Below are positions 37,145 through 48,086 of a DNA stretch of 53,054 nt, in pieces; positions within the stretch are counted from its first letter, which is position 1; each line of letters begins with the position of its first letter. This DNA is from Setaria digitata (lineage: Eukaryota; Nematoda; Chromadorea; Rhabditida; Setariidae), in NCBI GenBank assembly GCA_003640385.1, contig RCAB01000435.1:1-53054 (forward strand), written 5' to 3'. The position numbers and the translations under genes were made by a program. The notes beneath the pieces are model-generated. The model saw only the letters and a program-made list of their open reading frames with translations, searched no databases and had not been told where the DNA came from.

Positions 37145-37217
37145 ATGTCAAAATCTTCAAAAGTGGTCATACCTATTACACTTTTCATATTTGTTACATC
37201 AGTGGAATATCTTGAAG
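37145..37217 (+). CDS. rme-2: rme-2 first exon: signal peptide
   Basis: The ATG in AAAAATG context encodes [20 protein letters not shown], a basic start followed by a hydrophobic core. The donor GTATTA is phase 1, matching the next LDLa exon. The downstream modules complete a receptor, so this is taken as the true start. Confidence 0.8.
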
Positions 37218-40200
37218 GTATTACTGCAACAGGAAATAAAGGTGAATTTTTTAGCGTTAACTCTCCCACGGTGCGTGTATCGGATGTGAATAGTTAAAAC
37301 TGATAGTTTGTAAGGTATTGTGAATTCAGGTAAAGGGCAATAGTTTGTCTGGTCAATTATAAGTAGATTTTTTATGGTTTAAATATTTTTCAAAATAATT
37401 TCAGATTATTGCCCTGAGAATAGTGACTTTTTTTTACTCTTTATAGAATGTTCTACTGAGAATCAGTTCAAGTGTAACAGTGGGAGATGCATCCCACTTT
37501 CGTGGCGCTGTGATGGTGACGAAGATTGCCCGGATGGTGACGATGAAGAAAAATGTTGTAAGTTCATATGCTTCAAGGTATCCGTTGTATAATCGTTTTT
37601 AATGTGTGCTGTATAGGTTCAGGCATTTTTTTTTCATTGAGTTTTTTAATAGATAAATTCCTTTGCATCGAGTTTCCTTCTAAAATAGAAAACATACCTT
37701 CTTTTTATTTCTGCTTTTTGTTTTGGCAACTGGAACATTCGTCAAGCAATTCTTGCCGTTTAAGTTTGGAAAATGTTCGACTTTTTACCAAATTATGATT
37801 TTTTTTTGTGTTTTAGCACGAATATCTTGCAAAGTGGATAGAGAATTTGAATGTCTTGGTGATTCAACGGGTCTTCCGTTGTATACGTCAAAAATTCGGG
37901 ATTTTCCGGCACGATGTATTCCGAAAACTTGGGTTTGTGATGGCGAAGCTGACTGTCGTGATTCTTCGGATGAGAAAGGATGTCAAAGTATGTAAAATAT
38001 ATAGTTGTGAAAACTGTCTAAACTAAATTATAATTGATGAGAGGTATACACATCGATGTAGTACTGAAAAAATTGTTGTAGACATAGTACAGATTTCTGC
38101 AATGATTTACATGTGGCCAAATATTGATTCTTCTTTTTTGTGTACAAGTGATCACCCCTTACTTCTGACTTAGAAACACGCTAGCTTAATTTAGTACTTG
38201 ATCATTGGATACAGATGCCATTGTTGTTAGTTGGAAAGTTTCATTTACTTCTGAAATAGCATAACTAAAATAGGCTTAGTCTTTGCAGATATAACATGTG
38301 AAAAAGATCAGTTCGTTTGTGAAGAATACAAAGGTCATGCTAGAATGTGCATCCCGATGACATGGAAATGTGATGGACAAAATGACTGCGTAGATATGTC
38401 CGATGAAAAGGATTGCCAGAAGACAAGAACGTGTGGGACAAACGAATTTCAGTATGAATTTGCAGTTATTGATTTATAAAGTTTTCTTTATTTTTTCATT
38501 TTTTTTTTTTTTTTTTTCACTAGCAGTATAGTTGTACTTTCTGTCATTTGGTCGTTCATGTGAAAGACTGTCTCCATCTTGTGAGGGTATTCCTCGGCAC
38601 TCCTTTTTCTCTCTTTTTTTTTAAATTTTATTCTAATTTAGATGTGATAACGGTGTATGCATATTTAAAAATTGGCTTTGCGATGGTGATGATGACTGCG
38701 GTGATGGTTCGGATGAGGATCATGAAAAGTGCCCAAATACAACTTGTGACGCTACGGAGAAGTTTCAGGTCTTATTTAATTCGGATATTTGTAGCCAAAT
38801 TAAACTGCTAATTGCTGATAAACCGTTATCTTATTGTGGTCGGTGTCATTTTTTTACCATTGCCATTTGTTTTGTGAAGAATTTATTTTAGTGTCGATCA
38901 GGTGGGACGTGCATTCCTCGAATGTGGGTTTGTGATGGTGAAGCGGATTGTAAGGATCATTCGGATGAAATGGAATGTTCTGATATAGGTGCAGTCATAA
39001 GTCAGCATCCACACATGGTCACATGTCATCATAGTTTTGTAAGTTTTTTTTTTTTTTTTTTTTTTTTTTCAACTTATAACACGTTTGCATAGTTTTCGTT
39101 ATGATAGCAGAGATACTGGAGAAGTATTCTTTAAATCTATTTACTTTGCAAAAACTAATTTGCGTTGGTAGTCAGAAGTTATGTTTTCAGAGAATTGAAG
39201 GTTGATTATTATATAATTCTTATCCTTCCATCTTATTTTACTTATTTCTCATTTTAAGTGAAGTACAGTATTTGTTGAAAATATACTATTGTCTAACATC
39301 AAATTGTTGAAGTCTCGATTAAAAAGTTGCGGGAAGAATTAATTTGCCATTCTTTAAAGTATAATTATCAATAAACATGTTACTTGTATAATTTTTCCTA
39401 TTGATTATTAGTTGACTAAAACCTTCTTTATCTTATTTTGAATAAGAGTTAACAATTTGGAGAGCTTAATTAAATATTCAGGAATTTCGGTGTCGGAATG
39501 GAGGTCACTGCATCAACAAGGCATGGAAGTGTGATGGTGAAATGGATTGTGCGGATGGTTCGGATGAAGAAAACTGTAATATTTCGCTTTTGACATTCAA
39601 AAAGTTTAAGTGTGTTTTTTAATATACGTACATTTAATGAACAGCATCATCTGCTCTTGATGGAAATTGGCATCCTTTGAGGTGGAAAGCTATTCAAATT
39701 GTAGTTCGTTGCACCATAATAAAGTTGGTTTTTCGTCATTTTTGCAGTAAGAGATGAAGTAAATAAATGAGTAATATGGTTTAAGGTAATCGTGATATTC
39801 GTAGAAATGAAGGTAATGAGATATATTGGATATGGTTATTTTAAGGCGATAAGCGTGCTTGTACAGCTAATGAAAAAACTTGCGATATGGGAAGGTGTTT
39901 TCCTGCGAGCAAATGGTGTGATGGTTTCGATGATTGTCTTGACGGAACGGATGAGAAAGATTGCATAGTACCTGTCAAGAGTATGTTGCATGTATTGTTT
40001 CTGCAGGAAAAAGTAGTAGTGATCATCTTTTATGAGTAGTATGGTAATGTGATATAAAACTTCCTTTGGTTCGAATCATTTCGAATCCAAAACATTGGAG
40101 TCTTTCGGCATTTTTTTACTCTTTAGTAACCCGATATTCTCTTATCTAACTTGCATTTTCCAAAAGCAGAAAAGAGTTTGATTAATTTTTACTGACCCCT

Positions 40201-43200
40201 TGTTCTGTTCTGAGATAACGCTATAATAGTTTTCATCGTAAAGGATTGTATTATACAAGCGAATAGCATCTTTCAGCTCTATCATTAGAAGATTTTCATT
40301 TAACAAAATAGATGTGGCTATCACGATAATAATGTTAATTCGTATTTTTTTTTTTTTTTTTTTATTTTTTCAGCGGAGCAATGCGACGAAAATACGGAAT
40401 ATCGTTGCCCAGGAACTCCTCTGCAGTGCATTAAACTGGAAGATTTGTGCGTTGATGGAAAACCAAATAATGATTGCTTGAAATCCGTTTGTTCTTCTCA
40501 TTTTAATTTAAGTAAGCAGAATTTTTTCTCGTTTTTCCTATAGGCTGGAAATAAATGATATCTTCATCTGCTCTTTATTGAAATATTATTAAGCAGACAT
40601 TCTATATTTCTCTTCGAATTTTCAATCTACCATTTTTTGATCAGTTTCTTCTTAGTTAATTTGAACCATAATATTACATCTCCGATCTGGAAGATGCTTC
40701 AAGCTTTTTCCTCAAAATCTCAATGTTTGTTCTTAATCATAGAGCAGCAGGGTCTTTTTAGATTGTGAAAATTTGGTAGACACTTCAGCAGTGCCCACTT
40801 CCATTGTTTTAGTACACTATAACGTGTTGACTGAATCAGATTCCAGGAGATTTCAGTAGGCAGAAATAGCATATAATAGTTGTAGCATATGCTCGGTATT
40901 CTATTTGCCATTTCATTTTTGTACCAGAATGCTTTTCCAGCACTGTGCGATGACTCATCAAACAATCACTGCAAATGTCGAACAACAAATTTTAATGGTA
41001 CTATTTGTCATTGTCCTCGTGGGTTTGAGCTGAAAGGAAGGAGTTGTGTAGGTTAGTTTATTTTTCCATTGAGGTTGTTGTGATGAGTGAAGTTTTTGTA
41101 TAATTTATGCTGTTTGCTAAACCATTCATATTTTAATTGAGGCATATCTAATCGTTTTATTCTTCTCTATCATCAGAAATTGTAAATTTCCACTGAGTAT
41201 ACTGCTAGCCTTATTAACATACTAGATAGAAATATAACTGAAAAAAGGTTTCTGTCATGAAAATGAAGATTGGTTTGACAGTAGAAATAATTTCCTAGTA
41301 GAGACAGAGTATCGAGGACGTTTGACTTGGTCATACCTTTAATGAAAAAAGGTTAATTTTTATGGGTTTTTTTTTTCAAATAAATAATGGAAGTGAGGCT
41401 AAGAGATTGGGAAGTAAATATTTGTTTCAGACTGTTTCGAACTCCAGCAGTTCTAATATCTTCAATAATCACATTTTCTATTTCAGCATTTTTCAAAATT
41501 TCTTCTTTCTTCTGCTGCTTAACTAACTGACGCATTATGTCCAGATATCGATGAGTGCTCCCAAATTGGAATATGTGCCCAAAAATGTATCAATTTGCCA
41601 GGTGGATACGTTTGTGAATGTTATCCTGGCTATCACCTCACGATGGGCAGGTTATCTTTCATGTATTACTTTTACATTTACATGACTGGTGAGTTTTTCT
41701 AGTTCTTTTTCTTATCCTGGCTATCACCTCACGATGGGCAGGTGCCATAATTTAAAATTTACATAGTGGATATGAAGAAAACGAATATATGGCTTTCTAT
41801 TCCCTGTTAATTCAGTGCCGTGTTAATGAATCAGAATAAAATTATATTGATGTGCCATTTGTAGATCGACCAGCAATACAAACAAAAGTGGAGGTGTATG
41901 TCGAGCAAAAGGTAGCGATCCATTGCTATTGCTTTCAAATAGAGCTGCTATCAGAAGATTTGATTTGGTTACAAATAAATATGAGCCACTTGTTGCGAAG
42001 CTTGATTCTGCAGTAGCAATGGACTTTCTGCACAGGTTAGCGAAGTCTTTGTACTCTTCTAGGCAGTAAATGTGATAAAGACATGTCATTTGAGAATGCA
42101 GTGGAAAGAGATTGTTTTATAGAGATTCGATGCAGGTTTGTTATATGCGAGTTAATTTATGTAATTAGTTGATCGGAATATTTAGAATTACTCCAAAAAT
42201 TTGCTTATTTTATATTTTGAATAATTAAAGATGAAGTAATTTTTGTGCTGACAAGATCTGCACACCGTGTGAGGCAAAATTTTATGGCTTAGATGTTTGT
42301 AATTATTCCTTACGGCGATCATTGCAGTTGCATTTAAGTGAAAAATTAACGGCTAAGGAATTTGAAATCAGAAACAAAGAAATATCTGCATAAAGATCGG
42401 CGACGATCCACAATTAAATGCGTTTTTCTTTTTCTTATGTTTTAGTATCCTGGAAGGTTGTTTTTAATTTTCTAATTCTAGGAGGACCTCTGCCGTCTAT
42501 TTATTGTTCCTTTTAATTTTAAAAATTTAAATTTGTATGTTTTTTAAGGAACGACACACTAATTTGGTCAGATGTCTCGCAGGAGAAGATTATGATATGC
42601 CATATGGGGAAAGGGTTGAAGACTTTGGAAGATGTACGTGGCTGTGCTGAAGGAGAACATAATATAACTCTTATTGATAAGGACGTCTCTACGCCGGACG
42701 GTTTAGCAGTTGACTGGGTCCATCAGTTGTTATTTTGGACTGACACTGGTCTTGACCAGGCAAGCAAAATTTTTTTGTGATTTCATTGCAGATGATTTAA
42801 AAAATGGAACCACTTAGTTGACAGTCATAAGCTATCAACTGATTTTAATTTCTGTTGATTATAGATCAATGTTTTGGACCTGGTAACGCGTAAAAGGCGA
42901 ACTTTGTTTTCTGAGAATCTTGATGAACCACGTGCGATTGCTGTAGATCCATTAAGAGGATTGATTTTCTGGACTGATTGGGGTTTGAGTGCTCGAATTG
43001 AACGAGCTGGTATGGATGGCAACAACAGAACGGTAATTAAACTAAAAGCTTCCCAAAAGTTTCACTTTTAATTTTTCAGTACTGATTATTAAAATGTTTT
43101 CATGTCAACATATATTATATAAAGAATTTATTTTAGAAAGCATTTTTTTTTTTTTTTTCAAAGAGCATCATTTTAGAAGTATGCATATGACAACTCCTGT

Positions 43201-46172
43201 TCTGTGGATGCAAGTGTTGACTCATTTTTTATTTGCATGTTTCGTGTTAATGTTTTCTGGTTTTTTTTCCGAGAAAAAAAGTGAATTTTCTTGATTACAG
43301 TTCGCATTATCTTGATTGTTTAAAAGGCCATAAAATTCGGTGTTTCATTTTGCGATTGAAGCGAGAATTTTTTCCAGACGATCATTTCTGGTGAAATGAT
43401 TAAATGGCCGAATGGTTTAGCCTTGGATATCCTCGAACAAAGACTTTATTGGGCAGATGCCAAAGTGAAGTTAATTATGTCTTGCGATTATTGGGGACAA
43501 CATATTAGGCTTGTGCTTCGTTCACATGAGCGTGTAAAGCACCCGTTTTCGTTAACTGTTTTCGAGGAGCGTCTCTACTGGACAGATTGGGATCAGGAAG
43601 GAGTTCTTACTGCCAATAAATTTACAGGGAGCGATTTCAAAACGGTAAGCAACATTTATCTTTTTTGATGCTACAGATTTTTCATTCTCAAGCGTTTTTT
43701 TTTCAAAATTTAATAATGAAATTTAGAAAACCTGTGTTTCGATTTCTTTTTTGTTTACTAACAGTGATATCTGTTCCATAATCCTTCAGGTAATGAATGG
43801 TGTTTCTGGCCCTATGACGGTTAGGGTATATCATGAATTGGCTCAACCAGATCATCCTAATAAATGTGCTAGCCATGATTGTGAACATATTTGTCTTCCT
43901 AGGGCTCACTTACGTATGTTTTCCATTATTCGTGTTATGGAAATCTTTGGTTGTGTTACGATCTGTTTCACCGTTTTTTATTCTTAAGCGGATTTACTTA
44001 CGATGCCAACTTCAGGAACAGTTTCTATTTTTTTTTTTTTTTATTTGAAAAATTTACTTTAATCATTTTCAGGATTAACTTTCCAGAATTATTGAATTTT
44101 AGTGTATGTAGCTTTGATTAAAAGCACGAAAGTCAAATAGATCATTCCTTATCTTCTGGATTTCTAATAACGGGAACCCTGAGTTATGTCTTTGTAAACT
44201 TATTAAATGAAAATTGATTTTCTTTAGCGGTAAACAAAGATGCTCATTTTCATCTGAAAGGGCGGCCGTATACATGTGCTTGTATGAATGGCTTCGTTGT
44301 AAGCTTGGAAAATGAGAATTATTGCGTTTCAGAATCGGCTGCTAGTGAAGGTGAAGCTTTCCTCATGTTTTTTTTTCTGATTTTTTATGAATTTGCTTCC
44401 TGAAATGGAAGCGGAAATGTATGCTTTCAAGATCTCTCTTGAATATTTACCTGTAATAGCAAAATACTTTCTTGATCAAGTCTCTAATGAATATTTAATT
44501 TAGTTTCACTTCTTATTTTAATTTAATCTATTTTACTTGATCTTATTTTATTTTTTCCATTAATGTTACATTTTAGGTGGCAAGTCAGAAGGATCATCTC
44601 CCTTTTCTTTCTCCTCGATATTTTTGCTACTAGTTGTTTCTTCTGCAGCTGTAGCGGTAAGTGTGGATTTCTAATTTTGGTAGTATTAAATAGTGAGCAT
44701 AGAATAGGCTTTTATTTTCTTTGGCAATAACGACGAGTTCTTTTAACGTTTGATGAATTTACTTCTTGAAAGTACAAATGGGGACATCATGTTTTCAAAT
44801 TTTCTCTTGGGCCTGTTTGAATAACATCTAATTTTTTGACCGGAATATTAGAAAATTTTTTATTTTTATTTTTTTTTAAGTGCTTGAGAGTCATAATATT
44901 TTAAGGGTTATTTGTGGTACCGTAAGCGGCCAACAAGCTTTGCAGTGCTTCATGTGGACAATCCGGTATACAGACGTACTGTAGAAGAAGTTGATGCCGA
45001 TATGGATCCATTTGCTGACGGTGGGAATCAATTTTTCTAACCATTGCAGTGTTTATAGAAAGATTGTAGTGCTTATGTATCATTTGGGAATTGGAATGTT
45101 CTTCCTTTTCTCAACTCATTTTCCCTTTTTTTTATAAGCTGTCGCGTAAACGTTTTTTTTTTTTTGGTTCTTGTTTCTTTTCTTTATTGTACGTCTTTTT
45201 TTTTTTTTTTTTGATAGTGTAGTATAAATTCAACATACCTTTCGTAATTCGCTTCCGAAATAGTGTTTTTTCAGTTGTTTGTATTCTTAAATTATGCTCA
45301 ATAGATACCCTTTCTCCATAAATAATTATTCTTTTGTATGGCATTCTTGATGGAAGCTTTATGAATTCAATTTTCAGCTTCATCTAATTCAAACGGAATT
45401 CAGCGTGGTGTGAAACTTGTCATTGATCAGGAACAGCAGTGGAAGTATAATCCTGTTAGTGCTCCGCCACCGGCTGGATCAAGTACTTTACTAAGTATAC
45501 CGGTAATTTTTATTCGAAAAAAAAAATTATAGATGCTGACTGTTAAAAGTAAATGCAATAGCGTTTTTATTCTCAAAACTCAATCGTTGTCCTTAGATGG
45601 TTGTAGGCATTTATGATTTTGTGTTATAAACAACATATTCTAGATCGTTATCCCTGAGCTGCTGTAAATGCTCCAAATTTTAATATTTCCTTTAAGACCT
45701 AAATGTTTTAGCGCTTTATATACTTTGATTTTCAGGTCTTAATTCTTTCAGTTTCCGATCTTTTTACTTCCAAATTCAGTTTATTTACTTGAATGTTAAA
45801 GAGTGTCCAAATTTTTCGTAGTTAAGGGCTTCTGTTCAATTGTCTTACTGGAGTAAATCAAATTATAGACTGAGTCAATGACTGCTCCTTTGACGTCATC
45901 GATGGTTGGTTGATATAATTCTGGCAGAGTGAGAGATTGCTTATGAGTCACCTCACATTTGTGACGATCTGCAAATAACAATGCATCTCTTCCGGTTTAC
46001 CGATTCATCACATGTTTTTCCGCTTAGTTGTTCATTACAGGTAACTTTTCGTTCATTGTTTCCTGTTTTGCATGTACATTTTGCCATGTTTAGGTGGTCT
46101 TTTTATTTAGATTGTTCTTGGCTTTTCTCCCCCTCTATTCAGGTGGAAAGTCCATTTGCTCATAGTCAGTGA
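37145..46172 (+). CDS. rme-2: rme-2-like LDL-receptor-family yolk receptor, complete, 929 residues
   Basis: Endocytic lipoprotein receptor; in C. elegans RME-2 takes yolk lipoprotein into oocytes. Exons: 37145-37217, 37447-37557, 37817-37987, 38289-38451, 38642-38768, 38892-39038, 39482-39575, 39846-39980, 40374-40511, 40941-41051, 41545-41650, 41865-42035, 42549-42759, 42865-43032, 43378-43644, 43790-43913, 44228-44350, 44577-44656, 44906-45020, 45378-45502, 46143-46172. They total 2,790 bases with every phase consistent. Order: signal peptide, eight LDLa (the last degenerate), EGF, Ca-binding EGF (DIDEC), YWTD propeller, EGF, transmembrane helix, tail with DNPVY. The architecture and a length close to that known for C. 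elegans RME-2 (about 925) favour rme-2. Another LDLR-family member is the alternative. Confidence 0.88.
37447..40511 (+). CDS. rme-2: rme-2 LDLa ligand-binding cluster
   Basis: Eight LDLa repeats over eight exons. Acidic calcium-cage motifs are [62 protein letters not shown] and [10 protein letters not shown]. The eighth repeat ([10 protein letters not shown] up to DGKPNNDC) keeps cysteines but has no SDE-type cage. Repeats 4, 5 and 6 are each split by an intron just before the second cysteine, unlike the others. Confidence 0.9.
40941..41900 (+). CDS. rme-2: rme-2 EGF modules 1 and 2
   Basis: Exon 40941-41051 is an EGF-like module ([29 protein letters not shown]). Exon 41545-41650 is a calcium-binding EGF starting DIDECSQIG (Asp-x-Asp-Glu-Cys), and its last cysteine lies in exon 41865 ([11 protein letters not shown]). 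This EGF pair leading into PLLLLSNR is standard for LDLR-type receptors. Confidence 0.87.
41621..41743. repeat. 32-base exact direct repeat at an exon edge
   Basis: Bases 41621-41652, the end of EGF exon 41545-41650 including its GT donor, recur at 41712-41743 in the following intron. There are 59 unrelated bases between the copies. There is no N here. Confidence 0.85.
41900..43840 (+). CDS. rme-2: rme-2 YWTD beta-propeller
   Basis: Encoded by exons 41865-42035, 42549-42759, 42865-43032, 43378-43644 and the start of 43790-43913. YWTD-like strands are LIWSDV, LFWTDT, IFWTDW, LYWADA and LYWTDW, with the spacer motifs [18 protein letters not shown] and NGLALDIL. The propeller mediates pH-dependent ligand release in LDLR. 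The intron after 42759 has a GC donor (CAG|GCAAGC). Confidence 0.88.
42760..42864 (+). other. rme-2: GC-AG intron in rme-2
   Basis: The only in-frame junction that joins [10 protein letters not shown] to INVLDLVT is CAG|GCAAGC, with acceptor ATTATAG. The surrounding donor bases match consensus apart from the C. Without splicing here the frame ends at TGA 42778-42780. Confidence 0.75.
44577..46172 (+). CDS. rme-2: rme-2 transmembrane helix and cytoplasmic tail
   Basis: Exon 44577-44656 encodes the membrane helix ([16 protein letters not shown]), followed by YLWYRKR as stop-transfer in exon 44906-45020. That exon also holds DNPVY, an NPxY clathrin-sorting motif. Exons 45378-45502 and 46143-46172 finish a tail with a proline-rich stretch (SAPPPAG), ending HSQ at TGA 46170-46172. 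ATTAAA at 46193-46198 is a possible poly(A) signal. Confidence 0.85.
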
Positions 46173-47858
46173 ATGATTGTTATAGATTACAAATTAAAGT
46201 TTTGAAATAGGTTTGTGCTCTCATTTATTCTTTCGTTCTGTCATTGATTGATACCGAAAATTGAAAATCATTTCTATTTATTCGAAGTGTTTATTTCGTT
46301 TTCTGATCAGAATACTTTTTATTAATGAGTTAATAGTTTGTAGAAGGAAAATTAGCCTGCGTATGCAAAAGTGTACGTGTGGTACAGGTTATCTTCAGGT
46401 TTGTTCAACACTTAAATTCTTTTTTGCTGGTTTTCAGTAATCTTGAGGAAATGCAGTTCATTTCGAATTTCAATTCTAATTTGTTGTTTCTTCGCTTCTC
46501 TCTCTTGCTTAGAATTATGGATGATTGCAATGACCCTTTTTTATGTGGGATCAGTATATATTTTTCATTTCAACTGTTGTATATTTTGGATTGTATAACT
46601 ATAACCTGCTGAATACATTGCAAGTTTAGAATCAGCTTCACACTTTAGTAATTTTTGCATTGTTTATTCATGTATTATCTTGTTTTCCTGTTTTACGGTC
46701 TGTAGCTTTCATTCTTCCCTTCCACCTTCTCGTCGTCCCTCCATTTCTTTGCTCATTCTGAGTCCCTGAATTAATCACCACATTAAAACGGTGGATTTTT
46801 CAGCGGTATTCTGGATTCTGAATTTTTTTTTTTTTTTTTTTGAATTCATGATATTGGTATTTTTCTCTTTGCGACACACTTGTTAGACAGGGTCGGTAGG
46901 TATGTAACTTTTTTGCAATCTTTTATGACTTATTTTTGTGAATTTGTGCAGATTTCAAATAAATTGAAACCCGTTTGGGGACATTCTCATAATCTAGCAT
47001 CACAGATAGCTATGACGCTATATAATTCAAATATTAAGCCTTCTGTACTAGCAAGCAGATGCTACTCACGCAGAAATCTATTCGATAACCAAAATTTATT
47101 ATGCATACAACGATAAAAGGTTAACATATGAACATGAAGTGATGCATTGTTGTTTGATCGTCTAGCTGGTTTTTTTTTCCTTTTTTAAATCATTTTCCTG
47201 CACATTTATTTCATATGGATAGTTTCTCTTAAAAAATGTTAGTCGCTGTTTCCACATTTTGCTTTGACAGCTTCCTTTAAAGAAATGTAAATCATGTTTC
47301 CAGTCTATGTTTCTGTCATACTTGTGTTTGCTACCGTTTGTTTAATGAATATCTATACAATCTGAGTTTCCCTCAGCCTTATTTTACGTTTCACTATGAT
47401 AAATGTATATGTTCCAGTTTACTGGAAGTTTGATTGTATGCATTATAAAGCCAATGGAATGTGGAAGAATAGCTGTGTTCGAGAGTGAAGATTCGACAAA
47501 TCCTAAAAAATGCAATTGTGGCAGGGATATCGATGCGTTATTTTTCATTCGCTTTGGTTTTTGTTCTCACGCAGGCTTGTTTTTCCTTTTCGATTTCCCC
47601 ACTTGATCACTTTCATAAATACTCTTTGGCTTCGGCATTACTGCAGTAACCTCATCAGTCTTCTCTAACTCTGCAGATATTTTCCAGAAAAATTCGTGAG
47701 AAAGAAAATTTCTTAAATTACCATTTTATTCGATACCTATAAGAAGGATGAGATCGAGATAATATGTGGGAATTTGTGTAGGTAAGTCGGCTCAGATAAT
47801 AATATTATATCAAGAATACTAGGATTATGACATAAGTACAGCGCAAATATTGGTGCTA
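46173..47858. other. Convergent intergenic region
   Basis: It lies between the stop of rme-2 (plus) and the stop of the minus-strand gene. It holds poly(T) runs and short open frames (46379-46612, 46880-47116, 47403-47606) with no domains. On the minus strand AATAAA at 47730-47725 lies about 130 bases past the minus-strand stop and is its likely poly(A) signal. Confidence 0.6.
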
Positions 47859-48086
47859 CTAACTAATTCTCATCTTTCCTGGTGTGCGTATATCTGCTAC
47901 TGTAGCTTCTAACTTGGTCGAATTATCTTCCGCGATTTCTTTTTTTCCTTGCTCACTTTCGCGATTTTTCGGTGACAGTGATTCGGCTTTTATTGCTTTC
48001 TTGGCTGTATCATATGTTTCAGGTTTCTTCTTAGATTTACCATTTTTTAGTTTACTTATCGTTTCCTCCTGTTTTTCCACCGATGA
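47859..48086 (-). CDS. Last exon of the minus-strand gene (Lys/Glu-rich)
   Basis: This exon follows TTTTTGCAG in phase 0 and encodes 75 residues starting SSVEKQEETISKLKNGKSKK, ending at TAG. About a third of the residues are Lys or Glu. It is the longest and most clearly coding exon of the gene. Confidence 0.7.
   Translation of the reverse strand, partial: SSVEKQEETISKLKNGKSKKKPETYDTAKKAIKAESLSPKNRESEQGKKEIAEDNSTKLEATVADIRTPGKMRIS

Noticed and set aside
45132..45383. 83-codon minus-strand frame in an rme-2 intron
   Set aside because: Lysine runs come from poly(T) on the plus strand; intronic and without motifs.
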